Shown here: piece after piece, positions 10,912 through 22,200 of the stretch
Layout: each line of letters starts with the position of its first letter
Numbering within the stretch: position 1 is the stretch's first letter
Assembly: GCF_026151205.1 (NCBI RefSeq)
Contig: NC_087074.1
Span: 6,572,001-6,636,000, forward strand
Source: Bolinopsis microptera
Taxonomy: Eukaryota; Ctenophora; Tentaculata; Lobata; Bolinopsidae
Reading direction: 5' to 3'
Length of the DNA stretch: 64,000 nucleotides
Notes under the pieces: model-generated
What the model saw: only the letters and a program-made list of their open reading frames with translations
What the model was told of the DNA's origin: nothing
Databases searched by the model: none
Made by a program: the position numbers and the translations under genes

Positions 10912-11697
10912 TCTCCGGGATTTCGACGCGGGATCATATTATCACTCAGCCCGGCCCGCTGTTAGATAAACATCTCAAGGTGATATCATCCCGCCCCGGA
11001 AATTTGTATAAACCCGGCCCGCTTTTTAGTCGTAACTGATGTTTATCATTCAATTCTCCGACTTACAATAATCAATGATACTGCTGATTAGAACTCGATA
11101 ATAGTAGAACAGTTAGACGCGCGATCACGTGGGCGCGTCACGTGCGTACCACGTGCCACCAATAGCATACGCCGAATCTATACCACGTGACACGAAAGCG
11201 CACCACGTGATATGAAACATCGTAACCGTCCACTTCTTTTACACGCAAATTCCTGGGAACGTTGCCAAAGCAGCTAATTCTTGGAATTTCTCCAACGCGT
11301 GGCGTGAGAAGTTGGCGACTAGCCAGCTACCCTTGTCCGTGCCCTAAAAATATAGTATTGTTTTGCTTGCTCTCCTTCCAGCTCTTGTTCCTGCTAACGT
11401 TCAAGCTATTGCTCCACTATGACAGATCGGTTTGACATTCAGATTGATGAACTGCTTTTTTATCACTCTCTTCTAAAGTATAAATCCCTTGTCGAAATCG
11501 CCGGAGATAATTATAATCCATAAACACTTCACGCTCAGGGCTAAATAAATGTAATCCCTCAGCTGGCGCTTCGGGATTACATATTAACACAAAACTCGTG
11601 CGCTGCGCGCACTCGTATGTGTTTATCAGATCATCCCGCTAGCGCGGGATGATCTGTTATATAAACCCTTTGCGTGGCGGGTTTATGTTATTATATA
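10912..11697. repeat. Palindrome-rich element with CACGTG cluster
   Basis: Short GC palindromes recur at both sides: AGCCCGGCCCGC, CATCCCGCCCCGG and TAAACCCGGCCCGC on the left; GTGCGCTGCGCGCAC, ATCCCGCTAGCGCGGGAT and AACCCTTTGCGTGGCGGGTT on the right. The middle holds five CACGTG sites at about 11124-11210. The layout resembles the inverted pair at 31.8 and 34.2 kb, so I infer a related non-autonomous element. Exact ends are not established. Confidence 0.5.
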
Positions 11698-11861
11698 TCT
11701 GCTCTGAAATAAATTCATTAAATATTGTGTAGTTTGTGCCTGGACTAGAGGATTGCAGTTATGAATTATGGTTTAAGGACCCATGACTTTGGCCGGTATA
11801 AATATTTATTTTCCAACAGACGACAACTTCCTGTTTTTTTTCCTTCTATATTAGTTACTCA

Positions 11862-12572
11862 TAGGATACAAGGATACAAGGATACAAGGATACAAAAGTG
11901 ATAATTACTTTATTGAGTACACAATAGTTGTAATTCTGAAATAATTTAAGTTACACAATTCTAATTATTTACAAGTGTGTAGGGATAATTTAGAAATGTT
12001 ATATAATGCTAGTTTTAGAAAAATAGATAAATCGAGTTTGTATGGTTCAATCTTATTTTAAGGTCCTATAGCATTATGCACTTGCCAGTATTTGAGTGGA
12101 AATCTGGGCTCTTATAGTAGGCTGTATAATTTTTGTTCACAGAGAGAATTGAATGGATTGCTCTTGCTGTGGCAGTGAGTGTGGTAGGATCTAGAGTTTT
12201 GTTGGAGAGCAAACCGACTAGGTCAGTAATGTTTAGGGGATGGAAATTGAATTTTTCCCTAACTGAGGAGTAGAGCAAACAGTCAATCAATACGTGACTT
12301 TCGTCCTCAATAGGCTTGAGCCCTTTGCTGAAAAAGCAGTAGGTGCACCAACGTTCTTCTCTTGGTACAAGGGGGGTTTCGTATCTGCCCCTTTCGATGT
12401 AGAGGTTGTGGCAGCTGATACAAAACCTTGTCAGACTTTTTCGAACATCCGGTATTTTGATAATTCGTAGGTATGCCTCTGGTTCGAAATCATGTTTAAT
12501 TAAGTTATAGAATTCTAGTTTTGGCGAGGAGGCCTTGGCAGCTTTCCAGGTATTCACGAATTCTTCCCTCAT
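11862..12572 (-). pseudogene. 5'-truncated LINE: RT C-terminus and 3' end
   Basis: The - strand frame 12572-12066 (168 codons) reads KLEFYNLIKHDFEPEAYL, then LTRFCISCHNLYIERGRY, then ERWCTYC and IEDESHVLIDCLLYS. This matches the conserved tail after the reverse transcriptase of many animal LINEs, with a C-x2-C...H...C cluster. Sequence upstream of 12572 quickly fills with stops, so the copy is 5'-truncated. The 3' end, at the low coordinate, closes in four tandem octamers (TTGTATCC on the - strand, 11862-11895), a terminal tail type known from CR1-like LINEs. Confidence 0.75.
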
Positions 12573-13237
12573 GTTATGACTGATTTGGGTGGAGAGCTTA
12601 GATTTTGAGGAAGATGAGTACTGTAGACTGTTCTACAAGGACTGTTCTACAAGGACATTGACAGATGATACTCATATTAGGCATTCATTATTGCATCTAA
12701 ATTATTTCACTTGCATTAGGTTTAGAAATTTATTCTCTGGTTAACAGATTTCAAATGTTTAATTAATTTGTAGTATGACAGTATATAAGAAGTTATTTAA
12801 TTTTGCTTGGGCTGTTGTGTTGACTGTTCATGTTGGGGTTTAGTGGTGGTATGGAATTTGAATTTTATATAAATTTACACTATGAGGTTGGGGCATTTTG
12901 CATAGTAAATATGGTTACTACTCCTATATATCATATTATTTGATTGGTATTCGATTTCTGATTATTTCCCTAGGAATATGATTATTATATCTCAATTTGG
13001 CTTTAGGTAGGGTGCCCCGCTAAAAGAACTGGATTCTTCCAGGAAGCATCCCGTGCACAGAGCTTGGTCTACATATATATTAAATTATTAACCATTCATT
13101 CTGTATGTGCAGGAAAATTTATTTCAATCAATCAATAACGTTGATACATTTTTATCACTTTCTGGGGTAATTCAAATCACTTTTGATTATCCTGACATTC
13201 TGTTCTGACTGAAAGTGCCTTGCAGCACGCTAATTAG
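12573..13237. other. Presumed upstream region of the cyclase gene
   Basis: AT-rich with no recognised coding exon. The cyclase frame opens after an in-frame TAG at 13235-13237. This stretch could therefore be 5' UTR/promoter, or an intron if a further upstream exon splices at the AG of 13236-13237. TATA-like sequence occurs near 13070-13080 but is not diagnostic. Confidence 0.35.
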
Positions 13238-13273
13238 GAGCTATGTAAGGCGGAAACACGGCAAAATGAGAAG

Positions 13274-16200
13274 ATGCCATATTATCGGCATAAGATTATA
13301 GCCAACAACAAGAACTACAAGCCTCTTACATGTTTAGGTGAGTGTTTAAAACCCCCATGGCCATTGTAGAAGTCTAAATATATAATGCCAATAATTGAGA
13401 AATGTGCAAACAAAGCAATGCTCTTTCTAAATTTTACATCATAATTAGACTTTCCTAATCTTCCATTCCTTATAACATCAATAATTTCAGAGTACGACTG
13501 CAGTCCCAAATACACGTGGCACAATGGACACTGCCTCGACCTTAGCTTCCAGGTACGGGTCCTGGTCATTGACCACACCACACATGTAACCTTAGTGTTC
13601 CTGCTCCTTCACTGATCAGATTACAATTGTACCTAATCTAATGATGATAAACTGCTCACTCGTCCCCCATGCTGTAGTTTACAAGTGCAGAATGAATTAG
13701 CATGTTGAGATGTTACACTGTGTAATTTTGAAGGACTCAAAATACCTTTGTGTGTTTTTTTCTCGCTGGATTATCAAATGACTTTGAGCAAGGGAACTCT
13801 TCAACTCTAGTATGTGACCACTTATGTGACCACTTTTACGGTTAAAGTCCTCCACGTATTTTAAAGAGCAATTATGAAATGTTGCATTATATATGTTTTA
13901 TATAGCAAAAGATTTCTATTTTTGTTTTAAACACATATTAAACTTTAAAACATCCGCAGAAAAAGGATGTAGAGAAACAGTACCAGATCTGTTCAGTTTC
14001 AGAGAGAAAATGGAATATTCAGCTTGCTTCCACTCTCTACTTTATACTATCGTTAATTCTCGTCATCTACTTTGCCATACGTGAGTATTGAACATTATAA
14101 CTGTTAGAAGATTTTAGTATATATAACTTTATACTTAATAGTAAAACTAATCTTATTTCGTAGTAAGAATACTTTGTAGGGTCGGGTCAATTTATTTCCC
14201 TGCTAACAAAAAATGAGATTCTGATATTGCATCAAGATTTTACCTCTGTGAAATTTTCTGAAATCTACTGTTAATTCAGCTGTTAACATACTGACAGCTT
14301 CATTCTGTCCAGGATTTGCAACAGTAGATAAAGATAATGACAAGGACATTAGTTTGCAGCTGTTCTACGCAACAGTAGCCGCCACGGCTGCTAACTTGGG
14401 ACTTATTGTCATCTCTCACACGCTCTCACACCATTCACTCCATGTCTCCTCCTTCTTCACCCTTATTGTCGGATTCATACCTTCCTTCACCATTCTCTAT
14501 TTTGGGGTGAGTTTCTGTTCAGTTTCTGTTATTTCACAATATTTACTGTGTACTGTTTTTAAAAACCAAGTTTCTAATCATTTTTATTTATCAATACTAT
14601 CACAATTTACTAATCCTATTATAAATTCAATTATTGTTAATGCAACCAATCTTTTGTCCCATTTTAATAACAATAATTTCTCAGAGGGACACACTGAGTC
14701 CTCTGTATCTGACATTTGTTTGGAGTTGCCCTATTTTGATATCATACACCCTGTTATACTTAGTAAGTGGATATTTTCAAGTAACTTTAGCTTTAATTAG
14801 TGTCGAGCGTCACATCTTACCAAATATTTAAGAGATCTCTCCTGGGATTTTCTGTCACCTTATCATGAGTTTTAAAGCAGTGTGTTGGATTTTCATGGTA
14901 TCTCATAAGAAATAATGTTGAGGTTATTACTTATTGTCACCACATGTTTGAAAATGGCAGTATTAGCGATTTGTGTATTTAGCTAACAATATTTTATTTC
15001 AGCCGTTATTGTTTTTGATAGTAGCTGGAGTGTTATACTCTGTGGGAGTCTTTTTATATACGCGTAAGTCAATTAGTAAATTAGTTAATTAGTTCATTAG
15101 TTAATTAGTTTATTACTGTATTTACTAAAATGCTTACTAAAATATTTACTTTTTATATACGCGTAAGTTACTAAAATATTTACTGTATTTACTGAAATAT
15201 TTACTAAATATTTGTAATAAGATACATATTGTTATGATATATCTATAGTGTCATATTATAGTATTATGCGGATATTATTTACAGAATTCTAAATTGAATA
15301 TATTTGTATATAACACTAACGTTCTATTTATAACTTGTACCTTGTTATTTAAATTTGAAACAAATGTACAATTCCGCCTTTTAATGGCAGGAACCACGGC
15401 TCTCGATTAATTACAATTACAATTTTATGCAAAAGAATAAAATGTTATTTAAAGAATACACTATTTAAATCTCTGTGTATCACTACTAATTATCAGTACT
15501 ACTAAAACAAACTCTTTCTTCCTCAGATTTAGATTCAGACCTATCGGCCGACTCAGAGCCTGTACAGTGTGTGTTTTATTTACTCACTCTGCTTGGAGTT
15601 AACCTCGTGGGGGCGTCCACCAGATTCTACGACGAGCTCACATCGTAAGTTACACATTGTGTCGTACTTATCACTGATTTAAAAAGTTTTTCATCGCTAA
15701 ATGAAATTCTATTTTTGCCCTGGTTACCTTGAAAAACAACACAGCTATAATATTAAAAGCTATATAAATTGCTTTTACACCATATTTTAATGTTATAATA
15801 ATTGTTATTTCCTTTATACATAACACCATTTATTTCAATTTAAAAGTCATTAAATTTTGTATTAAAATGTCCGGTACTATAATAAACAGACGCACTGGTG
15901 ATGCTAGAGTCTGGGAGTGTTAGCCAGCTTTAACTCCGTACTAATAACAACAGTATCCCACTGGGAATATACATGACGCAACGGGACCAATACAGTTCAA
16001 ATTCCACTTAAATTAGTGACGCGCTGCTTTTGAAGGTGTTATCAGGTTTAGTCACTTGAGTTGGGTTTATTAGTTTTTTCCCATATTATTATTATCTGTA
16101 AAGTTGTGATGTTCTCCTGGCATTTCTTTACGATTGTACTGCGCTTTGCTTACTTAAATAGAATGCCATATATAGGTAATTACTGGTTTAGTTAATTGGT

Positions 16201-19200
16201 AAAATGGTTATTGTTAAATGGGGTAAATAAATGGAGTCAACTCTCTAAGTGCACGGTGTAGAAATAATCCGGTATAGAGAGGTTCACATGATCCCAAATC
16301 CTCTCAAATAACCTGTCAAGCGTCTCATGACTCTGATATACCCCTTTACTCTTTAGCCTTATGTGCAAGTATTGTGTCGTATAGCGATGAAATACAGCTC
16401 AATATCTACTCATTTTACCACCAAATCAAATGTGACCACTGAAAAATCGCATTACTTTCTGAAAATATCAAATCACGGGCTAATTGACCAAAACTTTGGG
16501 GAAAAGAAGAGGCTCGGTATATCGAGGTACCCGGTATAGAGAGGCACAGTATACAGAGGTTTTACTGTAATATTATCAAATTGCAAATAGCTGTAAACTC
16601 AGTAAAAGGAATGTGAAACTTTAAAGTTATAATAATAATGATGTATGCACATGTTAATATATCAGACGTACAATACAATATGTTACACAATAAAACATAA
16701 ATCAACCGCAATATTATGTAGTACAAGCAGGCTCCGACAACACTGGCAGTGTACTCGAAAATAATCGGATATAGTTTACTCCCGGAGTCCCGCAATAAAT
16801 CAGTCTCGGAAATCTCATAAAATGTATGACGTCACTCACGTCACACGTAACACCACGTGACGTCACACACCACGTGACTAGAACATAGTCTCGGTGCTAT
16901 TGAAGTTGAGAATGAAGGTCCGTATCTGGAAGGGCTGGAGTTCAATAGTGTGCTTGGCAGCGTCGTCATGTTGGGTGTGAGATTTGTAATCTACAACTTT
17001 CTTTATATCTCTGTCTGCTGCTAAGCCAAGCTCCTGTGGGGGAGGCGACTCTTTTTAGTTACGTAACTAATTATAGGGAGTCATAAATATCAGAAAATTT
17101 GAATATCTTTTAAAATCCTTATATAGCTGACTGAAATCAATTATTAGCTTTAAATTGTCTTGGGAAGTTTACGAATCCTATTAAATTATAAACTGTTTTC
17201 ACTATGGTAATAATATTATTACATAATAGATCGCATAAATAACGCTATGTCCTCTTACCTGATATCCGTTGAAGTTACCCTCCACTCCAAATATATCATC
17301 CAACTTGACAGTAATAGGTTTGCCTCCCTCAGACCCAGGTAAAGTATTCTCCAGTCTCACTAACAGATCCGTCCCGTTTACAGAGGGTATCTTCTGCAGG
17401 GTCACTATGTTCAGGTATTGGCTTGCTGGGGTCGCGCTCTTGTAGAAGTTCCATGTAGGCACCTGTAAGGTAGAAACGTCATGTATCTACAATTTACATC
17501 TCTACATCTCTACATCTCATCAGACTACATCTCTACAATTTACATCTCTACATCTCTACATCTCATCAGACTACATCTCTACAATTTACATCTCTACATC
17601 TCTACATCTCATCAGACTACATCTCTACAATTTACATCTCTACATCTCTACATCTCATCAGACTACATCTCTACAATTTACATCTCTACATCTCATCAGA
17701 CTACATCTCTACAATTTACATCTCTACATCTCTACATATTTATTATAGATTCTATAATGCAGCAAAGTAGAGTGTCCGGGTGAAAGGTGAAAGCTGATGT
17801 TTGTAAAGATGTTATTGCGAAGCTGCTAACCTCAATTCCTCCCTCGTTTCCAATAACAACAGTGGGTTTGTAAAACAAGTCCAGACCAACATCTCGGTGC
17901 ATGTGATAAGAGATAGTATCTGAGTAGAACAGCCAGTGCCTCCCCCGCACTATCAGCCCTCTACCATTAGCAGTCTCGTTAAGGGGTTCACCTACTCCTC
18001 TGTGATCATCATTTAGTATCCGCCTGTGTACCATAAACTCCACCTGTTGGGATCTGGTATAAGGTTACTATTGAGTATTGGTTAATAATGGTTACTACTG
18101 GTTACTACGGGTTACTACGGGTTGGATCCCTCTTTCTCTGATGTTTTGTTAAAGTCACTAAAAGTGAATGTCTCTGTGAGACCACCATATTAAATACCTG
18201 GTAGTCTCTGTGAGACCATATTAAATACCTGTCCGTCTCCGAGACTGGCAGCCCCCTGACTTCTGTCAGTCAGAACAGTCAGCTGCATTCCGCGCGCACT
18301 GTCTACTATAGTAGCGCGCGTGTTGACTGGGTAGTAGTTCCCCGCTATAGGCTCCGTAACCGTCAGATCCCAGGTAGGCTGCTTGTTTAACACTCTTTCA
18401 ACCATCTCTCTACCTGAACCGGGTAACTCGTCAGGGTTATTGATAAACAGTAGAGTTAGAAAGTACACAAATGTGAGGTTTATTAGTGGAATTGTTGAAA
18501 AACTACCTGCTACTTACCGTTACTGACTCCTACTTACCGTTACTGTCCGTGTAGAAAGTCTTGTTAGTAGCTAGACTAGTATCGTACCGTGTTATTATCT
18601 CCCTGCCATGATCTAGAGGGATAGGACCAACTGTCCACTCTACTTCTATGTGGAACTTATCGTAGTATATTCTTGTTACCTGGGTTATTACGTGTCAGAG
18701 TGTGACGTCACAACACGTGTCAGAGTGTGACGTCACAACACTTGCCAGAGAGTGACGTCACAACACGTGACAGAGAGTGACGTCACAACACTTGCCAGAG
18801 TGTGACGTCACAACACGTGACAGAGTGTGACGTCACAACACGTGACCACATCAGACAATATTGCAACTAGACGAAACAAACATGATATTTGTATCTGAAT
18901 TATTAATCGGTATTGTTGAATGTTGTCAATGAAATCGAATAATATAAATAAATAAATCATATTTATTAATATTATAAAATAAATTGTCCTCTATTAACCT
19001 GGGTAATCCAGTCGTCGAATGTTTGCCAGACTTCAGTGAACAGTTCCCCAGGTATGTAGTCCGTCAGTATGGGGTCTCCTAGGTCGTCGGGTGAGTTGTT
19101 CAGTGGTCTGAATATGTACGCTCCTGCAATTTATTATACTAAAGGGTGTCAGCTGTTAATAAAGTACTGCTTATTAATCAGAACTAGAACTGTACTTACC

Positions 19201-22200
19201 AGGACTAGAACAGTACTTACCAGAGGGTTGGTTGTCCACTTTATCACCAGGACTACAACTGTACTTACCAGACGTTTGGTTGTCCACTTTATCACCAGGA
19301 CTAGAACAGTACTTACCAGAGGGTTGGTTGTCCACTTTATCACCAGGACTAGAACTGTACTTACCAGAGGGTTGGTTGTCCACTTTATCACCAGGACTAG
19401 AACTGTACTTACCAGAGGGTTGGTTGTCCACTTTATCACCAGGACTAGAACTGTACTTACCAGAGGGTTGGTTGTCTACTTTATCACCAGGACTAGAACT
19501 GTACTTACCAGAGGGTTGGTTGTCCACTTTATCACCAGGACTAGAACTGTACTTACCAGAGGGTTGGTTGTCCACTTTATCACCAGGACTAGAACTGTAC
19601 TTACCAGAGGGTTGGTTGTCCACTTTATCACCAGGACTAGAACTGTACTTACCAGAGGGTTGGTTGTCCACTTTATCACCAGGACTAGAACAGTACTTAC
19701 CAGAGGGTTGGTTGTCCACTTTATCACCAGGACTAGAACTGTACTTACCAGAGGGTTGGTTGTCCACTTTATCACCAGGACTACAACTGTACTTACCAGA
19801 GGGTTGGTTGTCCACTTTATCACCAGGACTAGAACTGTACTTACCAGAGGGTTGGTTGTCCACTTTATCACCAGGACTACAACTGTACTTACCAGAGGGT
19901 TGGTTGTCCACTTTATCACCAGGACTAGAACTGTACTCCATGAATCTCTGAGTAAGTTTGTCACTTCTCCCACTCAGCCCAGCTAGCTTATTAGTTATCA
20001 TCTTCATAGCGCCGGTCCTACTGTCAAAATACACCTTGTAAATCTGGGACTCCACCATTAGATCCTCCCCGTAGTAAACTGGCACACTCTTCAGTACTCG
20101 TCCCACATGGTTTAGAGACACTCTCAGTTCGAATGAGGCGAAGCCGAGAGGTGGAAGCTCAGCTCTGAACACCCCCTCTAGTGGTAGAGAGTCAGGGTTG
20201 AGAGCTCTAGTGGCAGCGCTGACACGGAGGTACTCTACTGGCATGTACTGTTGTGTAACCAGGTTAACAGCGTGGTAGTGGGGGTGGGTTAGAGGTATTC
20301 TGATGTACTCTATTCGTGGAGTTACCCTGTGGGTATATGTATAATAAAATAGTGGGTTATGATAATTGTAGGGTCACACGCCTGATACATAGATAAAATT
20401 ATTGCGAACAATGAAGAAGACAGAAGTCGTTGACGTTAGTCAAACTTATTACTCGTGCTTATTTATATGAAAAAAGAAATCAGAATAATCCGAACTTAAT
20501 AAAACCACGCACCTGGCATTGTACACAACAATAGTGAGACTGCGGTTACCATCCTGAGTAACCTCACAGTAACTCTCGTTTAGTAACCGACAAGCGTGTA
20601 ACTTGCCAGTGTACACTGACTTCATCTTCAGGCCTTTAGTAATCAGTGTTTCACATTCTGTCTGACCCGCAGCTAGTCTTCTAGCGTAGTCGTCCGCTAC
20701 GTGCTGGGAATAGTGTGTTTGTTCGTTTGTTTGTTCGTGTGTTTGTTCGTGTGGTTGTTCGTGTGTTTGTTCGTGGGTTTGTTCGTGTGTTTGTTCGTTT
20801 TTTCTTTCGTGTGTTTGTGCAATTCAAAGTATAACTGGCATTTTCGGAAATTTGAACAAAGCAGTGTCGAACTTATGGTATAAGGTTGTGACGTCAACTT
20901 ATTGTTAAATGATCTTATCCTAAAATAGTTGTGCGTCATCCATAAAAAGGGCATCGATGGGCATGGACTTAAACAGTTATAAATTGAATTGTGATGAAAA
21001 TAAACATTACCATCGTGTTTGCCTTCTATTCCTATAATTAGCAAGTACAGCTATATTTCAGCTTAATAGAGTATGGTATATAATATCAGGAATATTTATT
21101 TTTCAATTCTTCAATTTTTACCGAAAAAAGATGAAAAATGGGCATGTGCATCTGCATCGGTATTAAGGCCTTCTAATTTCTCGCGAGAATCATTTATTCT
21201 CACGGGAAATCACAACGTCACAATGATAAGTGATAAATCAACATGATGGTGGAATATTTCTGAAGGCGTCACTACAACGTCAACTATATAACTTGTTGAT
21301 TGTTGAAACGAAATGGTATTAAAACCCATCTTCTAGAAGTTTCTAAACCCCCAATTTCTTGTGGCTATTAGATCACTAACCTGTTTGCTGGTCACTAACT
21401 GGTCACTTACTGGTCACTAACCTGTTTGCTGGTTCCACTGACTGCATCGTGGTGCTGAGAGACCCCCATAGCCAGTCTGAGTAGCTCAGAAGTAGCCCCC
21501 AACTTGTCACCAGGTGCTGCTGCTGCCTCCACGTGCTTACACACCTGCAACACATTGTTACAGTCCCGGACATACCCTTTTAGGGTGGGGCGAGAGGTGA
21601 AGTAACCAGTCCAGTAAGAGTGGGGACCGTCAGCGTACGGGAACAGATCGTCCGTTTTATTTTGTAGCCCTCCTACGGGAGTAGTGGTCACGTGACGGTA
21701 TGTGGTCTGGTTAAGGAGCAATAACTGACTCTGAAAAAAGAGTCCCTTAAGGGGGACCCCCCGGCCCCCTTAAGCCCAACAGAATAAACATGATGCTGAG
21801 TGCTGACTTGCTCTAAAACTGACAATATTAATCTTTACCAATAGATTTGAGAACAGCGTCCATGTACTGAGAAGGGGTGGAGTAGATCATCTTGAAGCCG
21901 TTGTTGGTTGTGTTGGCGTTAACGTAGTCCATTAAGATGTCCAGGTTTTTGAAGTACTTGTGGGCGTTCTGGTAGCAGAAGTCCCCTCCCATGGTCAGCA
22001 TTATGTTACCACTTCTGTAGTGGGATGACTGAGGGGATGTGTTTCAGATATTTAACTTTAATTGTTACCTGGAAATATTTGAGATATAGTTTTATGTATA
22101 AGTTTCATTGACCACGTTGCTTATTGGTAAATACTTTTGTAGTTTTGTTACAATTATGAATGATACGAACAGAATCAGAAGGTTTCAAAACCAATCAGGC

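Noticed and set aside
14354-14800. Separate membrane protein of 148 codons
   Set aside because: Only 14313-14506 is coding, as cyclase exon 4; the frame simply runs on past the GTGAGT donor.
19069-19986. Long + strand frames of 305 and 239 codons made of repeats
   Set aside because: They are the opposite-strand readings of the 48-bp exon-10 array. A repeat unit divisible by three opens several frames at once. Only the - strand frame continues into a real exon.
20697-21044. 115-codon frame with NKHTNK repeats
   Set aside because: It reads the 10-bp intronic minisatellite beside the exon 9 acceptor and has no homology.
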